From positions 806,001-870,000 of the forward strand of contig NZ_CP009451.1 of NCBI RefSeq assembly GCF_000757825.1: a stretch of DNA of 64,000 bases. The letters run 5' to 3'. Shown in pieces: positions 21,270 to 31,402 of the stretch. The translations under genes and the position numbers were made by a program. Positions within the stretch are counted from its first letter, which is position 1; every line of letters starts with the position of its first letter. The notes beneath the pieces are model-generated. The model did no database searches, had not been told where the DNA came from, and saw only the letters and a list, made by a program, of their open reading frames with translations. This DNA is from Cedecea neteri (GTDB taxonomy: Bacteria > Pseudomonadota > Gammaproteobacteria > Enterobacterales > Enterobacteriaceae).

Positions 21270-22840
21270 GCCGCAGCTTTGCGCTTGCCGGATGGCTGGC
21301 GGCAGGCCTGGTGTTTATCCCCGTGCTGCCGGGGCTCGCCCTGATGATTCCGCCCTTATTGAGCGGAGAAACCTGGCTTGCCCTCTGGCAGGACTCGCAG
21401 TGGCCCGAAGCCTTACTTGCCACGCTGGTATCAACCCTTATCAGCGCCGGCGGCGCATTGCTGCTGACGTTGATAATTATCTGCGGCCTGTTTCCCGGCG
21501 AGCGCTGGCAGCGCTATCTTCGGCGTCTGCCGCTGCTGCTGGCTCTGCCGCACGTCGCCTTTGCCAGCGGCTTTTTCTTTCTATTTTCAGACAGCGGCTG
21601 GCTGGCTCGCCTGCTTAACCTCTCGCTGCCGCCGGATAGCTACGGCGTAGCCCTCGGGATTATGCTGGCGTTGAAGGAAGCCTGGTTCTTGCTGTGGTTC
21701 TCGGCCGCGCAGCTGCCAGGCGAACGGCTGAGCCAACAGCTAACGCTCGCCAGAACGCTCGGCTACGGCGAGCTTCAATCTCGCCTGTTTGTGCTCGTGC
21801 CGCAGCTTCTGCCTCGCCTGGGCTGGGCGCTGGTGGCGATAGTTGCCTACAGCCTGTCCGTGGTGGACGCCGCGCTGATACTGGGCCCCGGTAACCCACC
21901 AACGTTTGCCGTGCTGGCCTGGCAGTGGCTAACCGACAGCGATATCTCCCGCCAGCACATGGGGCTTGCCGCGTCCGGCGTCTTGTTGCTGATGCTCGGA
22001 GGCATTGTTATTGGCGGGCGTGTAACGTGGAAACTGATCGAGCCGCGCAGCATAAAATTTTCAGGCAAACGTCATCAACTGAGCATTATCTTTATGGGCG
22101 AAGGGATAAGCCGCGCGCTCTCACTGCTTGCTCTCGCGGCTATCCTGATGCTCGCCATCTGGTCCTTCGCTGAAGGCTGGTTCTATCCCGCCCTGCTTCC
22201 GGAGAACTTTACCCTTAGCGGCTGGCGGCAGGCAGAACTTGCGCCGCTTTGGACAGGCCTTATTGCGGGGCTTATCAGCGCCTTTCTCGCGCTGCCCATT
22301 GTGCTGCTTTGGCTGCAGGGCTGCCCTCGCCGCTACGATGGCTGGCTTTTTCTTCCGCTTTTGCTTCCCGCGCTGCCGCTGGCCGCCGGGCAGTATCAGC
22401 TGCTGCTCAGGCTGGAGCTGGAAGGGACATGGCTCGTGCTTATCTGGAGCCATCTTTTATGGGTCGTGCCCTACACGCTGCTGATCCTGAAGCCCGCCTG
22501 GCAGCAAATCGATCCGCGCCTGGTGCTCATGGCGCAAACTTTCGGCTGGTCGTCTGGAAAAATTCTCTGCCTCACCAAAGTCCCACTGCTTGTGCGCCCG
22601 CTGCTGGCGGCGATGGCGGTTGGTTTTTCGGTGAGCATTGCGCAATATTTACCTACGCTTTATGCCGGAGCGGGCCGCTTTACGACCGTGACCACGGAAG
22701 CCGTAGCGCTCAGCAGCGGCGGGGATCCGCCACAGTTTGCCCTCCAGGCGCTGCTGCAAACGCTGCTGCCGATGGGGATGTTTATCATCACGACCTGGCT
22801 TAGCCGCCTGGCCGGTGCCTACAGAAAAGGATTATGTTAA
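21266..22840 (+). CDS. ynjC: YnjC, fused ABC transporter permease
   Basis: A 524-residue inner-membrane protein with about twelve hydrophobic segments, made of two permease halves each with an EAA-like loop (LTLARTLGYGELQSR in the first, VLMAQTFGWSSGKIL in the second). This fusion is characteristic of YnjC. The ATG overlaps the ynjB stop (ATGA), implying translational coupling, and the last codons overlap ynjD. Confidence 0.9.
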   Translation: MSRSFALAGWLAAGLVFIPVLPGLALMIPPLLSGETWLALWQDSQWPEALLATLVSTLISAGGALLLTLIIICGLFPGERWQRYLRRLPLLLALPHVAFASGFFFLFSDSGWLARLLNLSLPPDSYGVALGIMLALKEAWFLLWFSAAQLPGERLSQQLTLARTLGYGELQSRLFVLVPQLLPRLGWALVAIVAYSLSVVDAALILGPGNPPTFAVLAWQWLTDSDISRQHMGLAASGVLLLMLGGIVIGGRVTWKLIEPRSIKFSGKRHQLSIIFMGEGISRALSLLALAAILMLAIWSFAEGWFYPALLPENFTLSGWRQAELAPLWTGLIAGLISAFLALPIVLLWLQGCPRRYDGWLFLPLLLPALPLAAGQYQLLLRLELEGTWLVLIWSHLLWVVPYTLLILKPAWQQIDPRLVLMAQTFGWSSGKILCLTKVPLLVRPLLAAMAVGFSVSIAQYLPTLYAGAGRFTTVTTEAVALSSGGDPPQFALQALLQTLLPMGMFIITTWLSRLAGAYRKGLC

Positions 22841-23463
22841 TGCTCAGCGTGAGGAACTGTTCAATACTGCGCGACGGCAAGCCGCTGCTGGAAAATATCA
22901 GCTTCGACGTTCCGCCCGGAGGCGTAGTGACGCTGATGGGGCCATCTGGCGCGGGAAAATCAACATTTTTGAACTGGACGATCGGTGATTTGCCGGCAGC
23001 GTTCACCGCAGGCGGAACGCTGGAGCTTAACCAGCGCCGTCTGGAATCGCTGCCCGTTGAACAGCGCCGCATCGGCATGCTGTTTCAGGACGCCCTGCTG
23101 TTCCCGCATCTCGACGTGGGGCAAAACCTGCTGATGGCGGCCCCGGCCAACATCAAGGGGCGCTCGCAGCGGCAGCGGCTTGTCGCAGAGGTGCTGAAAA
23201 ATGCAGGGCTGGCAAACTATGAACGCAGAGATCCTGCGACGCTTTCCGGCGGCGAGCGCGCGCGAATCAGCGTGCTCCGCGCCCTGGTTGCCGAGCCTGA
23301 AGCCTTACTGCTGGATGAGCCATTTTCCAGGCTGGATCTGCCGCTACGCCAAAATTTCCGGGAATTTGTCTGGCAAAAAACCCACCAGCTCGGGCTGCCG
23401 GTGGTCATGGTAACCCACGATGAACAGGATATTCCCGCTGGCAGCCAGGTTATTTGGCTTTAG
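22834..23463 (+). CDS. ynjD: YnjD, ABC transporter ATP-binding subunit
   Basis: A 209-residue ATPase with Walker A GPSGAGKST, Q-loop FQDALLF, signature LSGGERAR, Walker B ALLLDEPFS and the switch histidine in MVTHDEQD. It energises YnjC. The ATG at 22834 overlaps ynjC by seven bases; a second ATG at 22840 is equally possible. It is slightly shorter than the E. coli protein. A weak inverted repeat before ynjE (around 23490-23525) may end the transcript. Confidence 0.92.
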   Translation: MLMLSVRNCSILRDGKPLLENISFDVPPGGVVTLMGPSGAGKSTFLNWTIGDLPAAFTAGGTLELNQRRLESLPVEQRRIGMLFQDALLFPHLDVGQNLLMAAPANIKGRSQRQRLVAEVLKNAGLANYERRDPATLSGGERARISVLRALVAEPEALLLDEPFSRLDLPLRQNFREFVWQKTHQLGLPVVMVTHDEQDIPAGSQVIWL

Positions 23464-23547
23464 CCCACCGAACATGAGATATCGCAAAGAAGCCAGAACC
23501 TACGGTGACTAAACTGGCGGCTCTTTTGCTATCTTTCAGGTTATTAG

Positions 23548-24837
23548 ATGAAACGTGTTTCTCCGTTAACCACCGCCCTGCTGCTTGCCGGGCTGTCCCA
23601 TGCCACCTTTGCCGCCGCGATGCCTGCTGAAATGAACCTTTCTAGCGTAAAAGCCGAAAATGGCGTGGTGATCGACACCCGTCCGAGCGCGTTTTACAAC
23701 GGCTGGCCGCAGGCCGTGAACACCGTCGGCGGCCATGAACCCGCCGCGCTGAACCTTTCTGCCTCGTGGCTGACGCTGATGAGCGACGAGCAGCTTGGCG
23801 AGTGGGCTAAACAACATCAATTAAATAAAACCGGGCTGATTGCGCTCTACGGCGACGACGCTCAGGCCGTTAAGACTCGTTTAGAAAAGCTGGGCTTTAC
23901 TCAGGTTTCAATGCTGAAAGACGGGCTGCAGGATCCTTCCCGTCTACAGAAACTGGCGCATTTTGAGCAGCTGGTTTACCCGCAGTGGATCCACGATTTA
24001 CAGAATAAAAAGCCGGTTACCGCCGCGCCTGCCGGCGACTGGAAGGTCATCGAAGCCGGCTGGGGCGCGCCGAAGAAATATCTTCTCAGCCACATTCCCG
24101 GCGCGGGCTACATCAACACCGAAGAAGTTGAAAGCGAGCCGCTGTGGAATAAAGTGTCCGACGACAAGCTGAAAGCCATGCTGGCGAAGCACGGCATCCG
24201 GCACGATACTACGGTCATTTTGTATGGTCGTGACGTCTATGCTGCGGCACGTGTGGCGGCGATTATGCTGTATGCCGGAGTGAAAGATGTACGCCTGCTG
24301 GACGGCGGCTGGGCAACCTGGAGCGCGTCTGAGCTGCCCGTGGAGCGTGGCCTGCCGCCACAGCCTGCTCCGGCTGACGATTTTGGCGCAACAATTCCCG
24401 GCCAGCCGCAGCTGATGCTGGACATGGAACAGGCGCGCGCGCTGCTGCACCGCAAAGATGCCTCTCTGGTCAGCATTCGTTCCTGGCCAGAGTTTATCGG
24501 CACCACCAGCGGCTACAGCTACATCAAGCCCAAAGGCGAAATTGCGGGCGCTCGCTGGGGCCACGCGGGATCTGACTCCACGCATATGGAAGACTTCCAC
24601 AACCCGGACGGCACCATGCGCACCGGGGACGATATCGCCGCCATGTGGAAAAGCTGGAATATCACTCCCGATCAGCAGGTTGCCTTTTACTGCGGCACAG
24701 GCTGGCGCGCCTCAGAAACGCTGATGTATGCGCGGGCCATGGGCTGGAAGAACGTCGGCCTGTACGACGGCGGCTGGTATGAATGGAGCGCCGATCCGAA
24801 GAACCCTGTGGTGAGCGGCGAGCGCAAGCCAAACTGA
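23548..24837 (+). CDS. ynjE: Thiosulfate sulfurtransferase YnjE (three rhodanese domains)
   Basis: A 429-residue exported rhodanese (E. coli about 435), with a signal peptide ending near TFAAAM. Three rhodanese-like modules follow; only the last has the active loop, with Cys382 in FYCGTGWRAS. In E. coli YnjE can transfer sulfur and has been linked to molybdopterin synthesis. It lies 84 bases after ynjD and is followed by a repetitive hairpin before the convergent ynjF. Confidence 0.93.
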   Translation: MKRVSPLTTALLLAGLSHATFAAAMPAEMNLSSVKAENGVVIDTRPSAFYNGWPQAVNTVGGHEPAALNLSASWLTLMSDEQLGEWAKQHQLNKTGLIALYGDDAQAVKTRLEKLGFTQVSMLKDGLQDPSRLQKLAHFEQLVYPQWIHDLQNKKPVTAAPAGDWKVIEAGWGAPKKYLLSHIPGAGYINTEEVESEPLWNKVSDDKLKAMLAKHGIRHDTTVILYGRDVYAAARVAAIMLYAGVKDVRLLDGGWATWSASELPVERGLPPQPAPADDFGATIPGQPQLMLDMEQARALLHRKDASLVSIRSWPEFIGTTSGYSYIKPKGEIAGARWGHAGSDSTHMEDFHNPDGTMRTGDDIAAMWKSWNITPDQQVAFYCGTGWRASETLMYARAMGWKNVGLYDGGWYEWSADPKNPVVSGERKPN

Positions 24838-24856
24838 TCCCGGATTGAGGATTACG

Positions 24857-24905
24857 CCCCTCACCCTGCCCCTCTCCCCAAAGTGGAGAGGGTTAGGGTG
24901 AGGGG
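24857..24905. repeat. Dispersed intergenic hairpin element, copy A
   Basis: Arms of 21 bases (24857-24877 and 24885-24905), beginning CCCCTCACCC and ending GGGTGAGGGG, pair with two mismatches around a 7-base loop. A related sequence occurs at 57693-57730. Both copies sit between convergent genes, so they may act as shared transcription ends. It is a REP-like dispersed repeat, not a mobile gene. Confidence 0.75.
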
Positions 24906-24907
24906 GC

Positions 24908-25534
24908 TTAATCTGCGGATTTCCCCAGCCGTTTTAACGTCTTATACCCGCCCCAGATGCGGTTCAGCGTCGTCAGCCAGCACAGCCCGCCGAAGATCCA
25001 CGCCAGCCAGGCAAACCAGCCGGGGAACAGGCAGCCCAACACAAACAGCAGAATAGTCTCGGTACCTTCGGTCAGCCCGCCCAGATAGTAAAACGACTTA
25101 TGGGCATAGCCCGGGTTGGCGATGTCGTGCTTCTGCGCCAGGGCAGCGAACGCCAGAAAACTGCTGCCGGTGCCGATAAACGAAAACAGCAGCCACGCGC
25201 CGGCGAGCGCATTTTGCGCGGGGTCAGCGAGAATAAAACCAAACGGCACGAGGGCGTAAAACAGAAAATCCAGCGCGATATCGAGAAAACCGCCCGCATC
25301 GGTTAACCCTCTTCGCCTTGCCAGCGCGCCGTCCAGGCCATCAAGCAGGCGGTTAAGCACAATCGCGACCAGCGCCAGGCTATACCACTGCAGCGCCAAA
25401 AAAGGCAGCGCCAGCACGCCCAGGGCAAAGCCCGCCAGCGTCAGGCGATCCGGCGTGATGGCAGGTTTGTCCAGCGCGGCGGCGAGGCAGTTAAGAGCGG
25501 GTTTGATACGCGGGTGAAGATAGCTGTCGAACAT
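24908..25534 (-). CDS. ynjF: YnjF, CDP-alcohol phosphatidyltransferase family
   Basis: A 208-residue integral membrane protein with the complete CDP-alcohol phosphotransferase signature D-x2-DG-x2-AR-x8-G-x3-D-x3-D, read as DGLDGALARRRG followed by GGFLDIALD. Such enzymes join a CDP-linked lipid or alcohol to a second alcohol in phospholipid synthesis. The actual substrates of YnjF are unknown. Its start abuts the ynjA stop directly (25534/25535), so the two form an operon here, unlike E. coli where ynjA precedes ynjB. Confidence 0.9.
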   Translation of the reverse strand: MFDSYLHPRIKPALNCLAAALDKPAITPDRLTLAGFALGVLALPFLALQWYSLALVAIVLNRLLDGLDGALARRRGLTDAGGFLDIALDFLFYALVPFGFILADPAQNALAGAWLLFSFIGTGSSFLAFAALAQKHDIANPGYAHKSFYYLGGLTEGTETILLFVLGCLFPGWFAWLAWIFGGLCWLTTLNRIWGGYKTLKRLGKSAD

Positions 25535-26098
25535 TTATTTTTTCCCGTTCGTCGGGCACAGCCCCTGGGAGGGGATATCCAGCGCGGCGTTAAAGCGGGC
25601 AGAAAGATTTTGAAAAGCAATCAGGGCGGTAAGCTCGGTCATCGCCTGGTCGTCGAAATGCTGCTTAAGCGTCTGTTTGAGTTCGTCAGATACCCGCGGC
25701 GGCGTGGCGGTCATCGCTTCGGCGTAGGCCAGCGCGGCCTGCTCTTTCTCACTGAAACCCGGTTCGCTGCGCCAGTTGGCTACCGCCAGAACTTTCGCCA
25801 TCGACCCGCTGCGTTCAGCCAGGCGCAGGCTGTTCGCGTCGATACAAAATTCACAGCTGCACTGCTGCGACACCCTGGTCATCACCAGCGAGCGGGTTAC
25901 CGGGTCGATTTTTGCCCGACGTCTTTCCAGAAAACCGACAAATAGCGCCACCAGCCAGAATAAATAGGGCAGCCTGCCCCACCAGCGGGTCGGGTTCAGC
26001 ACAGCGCCAAAATGCTTTTCCTGCATCGCCACAATCGGACGCAGGCTTTTGGGCAAAGTTTTCAAAGGCGCAATCCAGGGCGCGCGTTTCGTTTCCAT
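25535..26098 (-). CDS. ynjA: YnjA, carboxymuconolactone decarboxylase/AhpD-like protein
   Basis: A 187-residue protein of the CMD/AhpD fold. The redox-type cysteine cluster SQQCSCEFCID lies near the middle and is followed by NSLRLAERSG; the C-terminal half includes ELTALIAFQNLSARFNAALD, closely matching E. coli YnjA. A peroxidase-like role is plausible but unproven. It is the first gene of a ynjA-ynjF pair and is divergent from nudG. Confidence 0.88.
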   Translation of the reverse strand: METKRAPWIAPLKTLPKSLRPIVAMQEKHFGAVLNPTRWWGRLPYLFWLVALFVGFLERRRAKIDPVTRSLVMTRVSQQCSCEFCIDANSLRLAERSGSMAKVLAVANWRSEPGFSEKEQAALAYAEAMTATPPRVSDELKQTLKQHFDDQAMTELTALIAFQNLSARFNAALDIPSQGLCPTNGKK

Positions 26099-26171
26099 TG
26101 TTCAGTCACTCTTCTGATCGGCTGTGATGGCGGTTATTATGCCACGCCTGCCCCACAGAGAATGGACACCG

Positions 26172-26582
26172 ATGCTAAAAAACCTTGATGTTGTCGCGGC
26201 TATTATCGAGCGTGAAGGAAAAATTTTGCTGGCCCGCCGCCCGGAAGAAGGCGATCAGCCCGGCCTGTGGGAGTTTCCCGGTGGGAAAGTGGAAGCGGGA
26301 GAAACGCAGCCGGAAGCGCTGGCGCGAGAGTTACGGGAAGAACTGGGGATTACGGCGCAAATCGGCGGCTACGTTGCCAGCCATCGGCGCGAGGTTTCCG
26401 CCAGGATGATTAATTTGCACGCCTGGCACGTCGCAACATTTCAAGGCGAGTTAACCGCCCATTGTCACAGCGAGCTGGCGTGGTGCGAGCCGCCGGAAGC
26501 GTTTGGCTATGCCCTCGCCCCGGCGGATATCCCGCTGCTTGAAGCGTTTATGGCTTCACGCGACGCCAGACCAGCGGATTAG
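26172..26582 (+). CDS. nudG: CTP/5-hydroxy-CTP pyrophosphohydrolase NudG (Nudix)
   Basis: A 136-residue Nudix hydrolase (E. coli 135) that hydrolyses pyrimidine deoxynucleotides including oxidised forms such as 5-hydroxy-dCTP and 2-hydroxy-dATP. The Nudix box GGKVEAGETQPEALARELRE plus ELGI spans residues 37-60. The ATG at 26172 gives the family start MLKNLDVVAAIIE; upstream codons are not conserved. Its last 35 bases overlap the convergent ynjH. Confidence 0.93.
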   Translation: MLKNLDVVAAIIEREGKILLARRPEEGDQPGLWEFPGGKVEAGETQPEALARELREELGITAQIGGYVASHRREVSARMINLHAWHVATFQGELTAHCHSELAWCEPPEAFGYALAPADIPLLEAFMASRDARPAD

Positions 26583-26838
26583 TCCCTAAGACTTTTTCAT
26601 CGCGCTGGCACTGCAGCAGAATACCTTCGCTTTTCACTACCGCCCCTTCCGAGTAGTTTTTATTCTCATAAATACAGCACTGGTTGCAGGGCGGCGTCTG
26701 CGGCTGATTGCTGTTGGTAAACACTTCCGGCGGCACCACCACGTCAACGTCAGGCTGACGGTGCTGAACCGCCATCGCCGGCAGACTCATCATTAGCATC
26801 GCGGCGGCGGCGGCGAGCAGGCTTTTTACTGGCATCAT
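26548..26838 (-). CDS. ynjH: YnjH, DUF1496 exported protein
   Basis: A 96-residue protein with a signal peptide ([18 protein letters not shown]), then VVVPPEVF and a cysteine-rich core [17 protein letters not shown] ending in [10 protein letters not shown], as in E. coli YnjH. Function is unknown. GAGGGAAG precedes two adjacent ATGs (26838, 26835). The first 89 bases lie inside the end of topB in another frame, and the last 35 overlap nudG, so both ends are embedded in neighbours. Confidence 0.85.
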   Translation of the reverse strand: MMPVKSLLAAAAAMLMMSLPAMAVQHRQPDVDVVVPPEVFTNSNQPQTPPCNQCCIYENKNYSEGAVVKSEGILLQCQRDEKVLGTNPLVWRRVKP

Positions 26839-28747
26839 CACTTCCCTCTTTTTTGGCCCAACGTTTCGCTTTTTTTCCGTCATCCTGGGCTTTGATGCCC
26901 TTAAAGGCGTGGCGCACCGGCGTGGTTCGCGCCTGATGAATCAGGTCATAAAGCGTTTGCACCAGCGGCTGCATAAAGTCCTGATAGCGGCACTGCTTTT
27001 CGCTGATTTGCGTCAGCGTCGACTCCCAGTGCGCGGTCATATCCGGCCTTGCGGCCAGTTCCGGCAGCGAGTGGATCAGCGCCCGCCCGGCGTCCGTAGA
27101 ATGAATATAGCGCCCTTTCTTGACCAGGAAGGCGCGTTTAAATAACAGTTCGATGATCCCGGCTCGCGTTGCTTCGGTGCCTAATCCGTCCGTCGCGCGC
27201 AGGATCTTTTTCAGATCTTTATCCTGCACAAAGCGCGCAATCCCGGTCATCGCCGACAGCAAAGTCGCGTCCGTAAAATGGCGCGGCGGCTGAGTTTGTC
27301 GTTCCACGACTTCACCGTGCTCACACAGCAGTTCGTCACCCTTCGCCACCACCGGCAGCGGGGTGCCGTCGTTCTCTTCATCACGCTCTTTGTTACCCAG
27401 CAGCGTGCGCCAGCCTGCTTCCGCAAGGAAACGCGCTTTGGCAATAAATTTGCCTCCGGCGATATCCAGATCGATGGTGCATTTGCGGAACACCGCATCG
27501 GCGCAGAACTGCATTAAGTATTGACGGGCGATCAGGCCATAAACTTTAGCCTCATTTTCACTTAATGAAATAGAAGAGCTGCGGGCGGTAGGAATTATGG
27601 CGTGGTGCGCGTCGACTTTTTTGTCATCCCAGCAGCGATTACGCAGGTCGGCATCTACCGCGGGCTGCGGCAGTAAATCCGGCTGATGCACGCTGATAGC
27701 GTTCAAAACCGCATGGCGCCCGGCAAAATGCTCTTCGGGCAGGTAGCGGCAGTCGGAACGCGGGTAGGTAATCAGCTTGTGGGTTTCGTACAGCTTCTGG
27801 CAGATATCCAGCACGTTCTGGGCGCTCAGCCCAAAGCGTTTTGCCGCTTCAATTTGCAGGCTCGACAGCGAAAACGGCAGCGGTGCGATTTCCGATTCCC
27901 GTTTATCGTTATAGGCGGTCACCAGCGCAGGGTGGCCGTTGATACGCGCCACCACGTGCTCTGCCAGCTTGCGGTTCAGCAGGCGTCCTTCTTCGTCCTG
28001 ATGCGGCTCGCAGGATTCGCTGGGTTGCCATACGGCGACAAATCGCTCGTCGGCAGGCGTCACGATATGAGCTTTCACTTCAAAATAATCTTTGGCGACG
28101 AAGTTCTCGATCTCTTCATCGCGGCGTACCACCAGGCCCAGTACCGGCGTCTGTACGCGGCCAACGGAGAGCACGCCCTGGTAGCCCGCATTGCGCCCGA
28201 GAATGGTGTAGGCGCGGGTCATGTTAATCCCGTAAAGCCAGTCGGCGCGGGCGCGGGCCAGGGCTGAAACGCAAAGCGGAATAAATTCACTGTTGGCACG
28301 GAGGCGGGAAATCGCCCGCTCCACCGCCTGCGGGTTGAGATCGTTTATCAGGCAGCGCTGCACCTGCTGGCGTTTTTCAGGTGCCAGTTGGAGATAGTCC
28401 AGCACCTCATCCACCAGCAGTTGCCCTTCACGATCCGGGTCACCGGCGTGAACTACTTCGGTTGCCTGAGTCAGCAGCTTTTTAATGGCGTTAAGCTGTT
28501 TTGTCACCGAAGGGCGCGGCTGTAGCTGCCATTTTTCCGGCACAATGGGCAAGTCCGCCAGGTTCCAACGGGCGTAACGCCCGTCGTAGGCGTCCGGCTG
28601 CGCCTGCTCGAGCAGGTGGCCTATACACCAGGTCACCACCTGGCCGTTGCCGCATTCAATGAACCCGTCGCCTCTGCGATGAGGTTTAGGCAGCACGTCG
28701 GCAATCGCTCGTGCGAGGCTTGGTTTTTCCGCAATAAACAGCCGCAT
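26750..28747 (-). CDS. topB: DNA topoisomerase III TopB
   Basis: A 665-residue type IA topoisomerase (E. coli 653) that decatenates replication intermediates. The Toprim start [20 protein letters not shown] and acidic triad [15 protein letters not shown] are at the amino end; the active-site tyrosine is in [15 protein letters not shown]. The C-terminal tail is lysine- and arginine-rich ([12 protein letters not shown]) and varies between species. An in-frame extension upstream lies inside selD; the ATG at 28747, four bases after the selD stop, is preferred. The tail overlaps ynjH. Confidence 0.97.
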   Translation of the reverse strand: MRLFIAEKPSLARAIADVLPKPHRRGDGFIECGNGQVVTWCIGHLLEQAQPDAYDGRYARWNLADLPIVPEKWQLQPRPSVTKQLNAIKKLLTQATEVVHAGDPDREGQLLVDEVLDYLQLAPEKRQQVQRCLINDLNPQAVERAISRLRANSEFIPLCVSALARARADWLYGINMTRAYTILGRNAGYQGVLSVGRVQTPVLGLVVRRDEEIENFVAKDYFEVKAHIVTPADERFVAVWQPSESCEPHQDEEGRLLNRKLAEHVVARINGHPALVTAYNDKRESEIAPLPFSLSSLQIEAAKRFGLSAQNVLDICQKLYETHKLITYPRSDCRYLPEEHFAGRHAVLNAISVHQPDLLPQPAVDADLRNRCWDDKKVDAHHAIIPTARSSSISLSENEAKVYGLIARQYLMQFCADAVFRKCTIDLDIAGGKFIAKARFLAEAGWRTLLGNKERDEENDGTPLPVVAKGDELLCEHGEVVERQTQPPRHFTDATLLSAMTGIARFVQDKDLKKILRATDGLGTEATRAGIIELLFKRAFLVKKGRYIHSTDAGRALIHSLPELAARPDMTAHWESTLTQISEKQCRYQDFMQPLVQTLYDLIHQARTTPVRHAFKGIKAQDDGKKAKRWAKKEGSDDASKKPARRRRRDANDESAGDGGSAPSA

Positions 28748-28751
28748 CGAC

Positions 28752-29792
28752 TTAACGAATCTCAATCATTGGGCGACCCGCGCGAGCGTCTCTGAGTTCC
28801 CCGATTGGGCTGAGCTGAATCCCGTTCCGCTCGGCAGCCGCGAAGACTTCGGCTTCTGCGTCAGCGCGCACCGCCAGCAGCAGGCCGCCGGAAGTTTGCG
28901 GATCGCACAGCAGATTGCGCCATGCCTCCGGCATCTCGCCCACAAGCTGGCCGTAGCTTGCAAAGTTGCGCGAGGTGCCGCCCGGCACGCAGCCCTGCTC
29001 AATGTAGCTTTCAACGCCCGGCAGTTTCGGCACGCATTCGTACCACACTTCCGCCTGAACGCCCGCGCCTTCACACATTTCGCTCAGGTGGCCAAGCAGG
29101 CCAAAACCGGTCACGTCGGTCATCGCCGTCACGCCGGTAATATCGGCAAATTCCGCGCCGACTTTGTTCAACTGGCACATGGTTTCTGCCGCCAGGCCTT
29201 TGTGCTCAGGCTTCAGCAATGATTTTTTCTCGGCGGTGGTCAGCACGCCAATGCCGAGTGGTTTGGTGAGGAACAGCTTACAGCCAGCTTCGGCGGAGCT
29301 GTTTTTCTTCACTCGCTCAGTAGGCACCACGCCGGTCACGGCAAGGCCAAAAATAGGTTCAGGGGCGTCAATCGAGTGGCCTCCGGCCAGCGAAATACCC
29401 GCCTGCTGGCAGACGTAACGCCCGCCCTCAATCACTTCACGGGCGATTTCCGGCGCCAGCGTATTAATCGGCCAGCCGAGAATAGCGATCGCCATGATCG
29501 GTTTGCCGCCCATCGCGTAGATGTCGCTGATGGCGTTAGTCGCCGCGATGCGGCCAAAGTCGAAAGGATCGTCCACAATCGGCATGAAGAAGTCGGTGGT
29601 GCTGATGATACCGGTGCCGTTGCCCAGGTCGTAAACCGCCGCGTCATCGCGCGTTTCGTTCCCCACCAGCAGATTCGGATCGACAAACTTCGCCTGCTCG
29701 CTGTGCAAGATGGTTTCTAAAACCTTCGGGGAAATTTTGCAGCCGCATCCTGCGCCGTGGCTGTACTGGGTCAAACGAACGGTTTGCTTCAT
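28752..29792 (-). CDS. selD: Selenide, water dikinase SelD (cysteine form)
   Basis: A 346-residue enzyme that makes selenophosphate from selenide and ATP for selenocysteine and selenouridine synthesis. The active site is Cys16 and Lys19 in GAGCGCK, so no selenocysteine codon is needed. The start is the ATG at 29792, six bases after AGGAG, rather than the ATG at 29798, which overlaps it. It probably forms one transcript with topB and ynjH, as in E. coli. Confidence 0.97.
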   Translation of the reverse strand: MKQTVRLTQYSHGAGCGCKISPKVLETILHSEQAKFVDPNLLVGNETRDDAAVYDLGNGTGIISTTDFFMPIVDDPFDFGRIAATNAISDIYAMGGKPIMAIAILGWPINTLAPEIAREVIEGGRYVCQQAGISLAGGHSIDAPEPIFGLAVTGVVPTERVKKNSSAEAGCKLFLTKPLGIGVLTTAEKKSLLKPEHKGLAAETMCQLNKVGAEFADITGVTAMTDVTGFGLLGHLSEMCEGAGVQAEVWYECVPKLPGVESYIEQGCVPGGTSRNFASYGQLVGEMPEAWRNLLCDPQTSGGLLLAVRADAEAEVFAAAERNGIQLSPIGELRDARAGRPMIEIR

Positions 29793-30054
29793 GGACATCT
29801 CCTGTCGTTAGGCATTTCTACTCTAAATAATTCAAGCTGCAGCCTGAACTATGACGAGTATATGGTAGCGCTCAAACGCCCCGGTAGTAAGTCTGACTGT
29901 CCTAAATCGCGTGTCGTTGCTCACTATGCAGGCAAAGCGGAAGTTTTGTGAAGCCAGGCGGCATTTTGCCGATGCGCTCTTTTACTCGAATATGACAGAA
30001 ATGTTACAACCATCAGGCAACTATCTGGACAACCCACGCCTGTAAGGAATAACA

Positions 30055-30804
30055 ATGAAAAAACGCGTAATGGCTTTCTGTATTGCCGGCCTGTTCTCCT
30101 CTGCGGCCTTTGCCCTCGCCCCGCCAGGAAATGATTCCACCACTAAACCCGATCTCTATTACCTGACCAACGCTCAGGCCATCGACAGCCTGGCGCTGCT
30201 GCCACCTCCGCCGGAAATCGGCAGCATTGCGTTCTTAAATGACCAGGCGATGTATGAGAAAGGCCGCCTGCTGCGCTCGACCGAACGCGGCAAGTTAGCC
30301 GAGGAAGATGCCAACTTGAGCGGCGGCGGCGTGGCTAACGCCTTCTCCGGCGCGTTTGGGTCGCCGATTACCGAAAAAGATTCGCCCGAGCTGCATAAGC
30401 TGCTGACCAACATGATTGAGGATGCAGGTGACCTCGCCACTCGCGGCGCGAAAGAAAAGTACATGCGAATTCGCCCGTTTGCCTTCTACGGCGTGCCGAC
30501 CTGCAATACCAAAGAGCAGGACAAGCTGTCGAAAAACGGCTCTTATCCTTCCGGGCATACTTCAATTGGCTGGGCAACCGCGCTGGTGCTGGCTGAGATC
30601 AACCCGCAGCGTCAGAACGACATCCTGAAGCGTGGGTTCGAGCTGGGCCAAAGCCGGGTGATTTGCGGCTACCACTGGCAGAGCGATATTGACGCCGCGC
30701 GCGTCGTGGGCTCCGCCGTAGTGGCCACGCTGCATACCAACGCGGCTTTCCAGCAGCAGCTACAGAAAGCGAAAGATGAGTTTGCGAAACAGCAGAAGAA
30801 ATAA
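30055..30804 (+). CDS. phoC: Class A non-specific acid phosphatase (PhoC/PhoN type)
   Basis: A 249-residue secreted periplasmic phosphomonoesterase with a signal peptide (cleavage near AAFALA). The full PAP2-type catalytic signature is present: Lys133-x6-Arg140-Pro141, PSGH at 165-168 and Ser200-Arg201-x5-His207-x3-Asp211. The class A mark GSYPSGHT is intact. TAAGGAATAAC precedes the ATG. It sits between selD and ydjA, where K-12 has no such gene, so it is an accessory insertion. The closest named relatives are PhoC of Morganella and PhoN of Salmonella; the symbol is by family. Confidence 0.92.
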   Translation: MKKRVMAFCIAGLFSSAAFALAPPGNDSTTKPDLYYLTNAQAIDSLALLPPPPEIGSIAFLNDQAMYEKGRLLRSTERGKLAEEDANLSGGGVANAFSGAFGSPITEKDSPELHKLLTNMIEDAGDLATRGAKEKYMRIRPFAFYGVPTCNTKEQDKLSKNGSYPSGHTSIGWATALVLAEINPQRQNDILKRGFELGQSRVICGYHWQSDIDAARVVGSAVVATLHTNAAFQQQLQKAKDEFAKQQKK

Positions 30805-30815
30805 GAAGTGAAATC

Positions 30816-30839
30816 CCTGCCGGGTAGATGCCCGGCAGG
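30816..30839. terminator. Hairpin between phoC and ydjA
   Basis: Perfect 9-bp stem CCTGCCGGG (30816-30824)/CCCGGCAGG (30831-30839) with a 6-base loop, between convergent genes. The minus-strand side is T-rich, the plus side is not, so it best fits ending ydjA. Confidence 0.6.
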
Positions 30840-30850
30840 ATAGCGCTCAA

Positions 30851-31402
30851 TCAGAAGCGAGACACGAACGCTGACGTGTCCGGGGTGCTAATGGTCGTGG
30901 AAGCTTTAAGCTGCGGGGTACCGAGATAAAGGAAGCCCACCACTTTATCCTGCTCACGGCCGCCCAGCCCTTCACGAACCATGTCGTTTTCGGTCCATGC
31001 GCCGCTGCGCCAGATGCCGTTAAAACCCTGGGCAACCGCCGCCATCTGCATCGCCATTACCGCACAGCCTGCGGAAACCACCTGCTCCCACACCGGCACT
31101 TTATGATTAGCATCGCAATGCGCGACGACGGCGATGATTTGCGGGGCGCGGAACGGTGAAGTACGAGCCTTCTCAACGCTCTTTTCATCCATGCCGGCGG
31201 CAAGTGCCGCTTTTTCCAGCAGTTGGGCAAAGCGCTCACGGCCTTCGCCTTCGATAACGATGAAGCGCCACGGCTGGAGCGTACCGTGGTCCGGGGCGCG
31301 CATACCGGCGCGCAGGATATTCTCCAGCACTTCACCTGCCGGGGCGGGTTCGGCCAGGCGGGACGCGCTGCGGCGGTTAATCAAAAGTTCAAGTGCATCC
31401 AT
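30851..31402 (-). CDS. ydjA: Putative nitroreductase YdjA
   Basis: A 183-residue FMN-dependent nitroreductase-family oxidoreductase, identical in length to E. coli YdjA, one of the smallest members. It starts [24 protein letters not shown]-contacting motifs [18 protein letters not shown] and GIWRSGAW are visible. Its physiological substrate is unknown. It is divergent from sppA. Confidence 0.94.
   Translation of the reverse strand: MDALELLINRRSASRLAEPAPAGEVLENILRAGMRAPDHGTLQPWRFIVIEGEGRERFAQLLEKAALAAGMDEKSVEKARTSPFRAPQIIAVVAHCDANHKVPVWEQVVSAGCAVMAMQMAAVAQGFNGIWRSGAWTENDMVREGLGGREQDKVVGFLYLGTPQLKASTTISTPDTSAFVSRF

Noticed and set aside
29799..30054. Possible tRNA or ERIC-like element between selD and phoC (ATTCAAGCTGCAGC)
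   Set aside because: No cloverleaf or T-loop can be formed and the motif is too short to assign to a repeat family.
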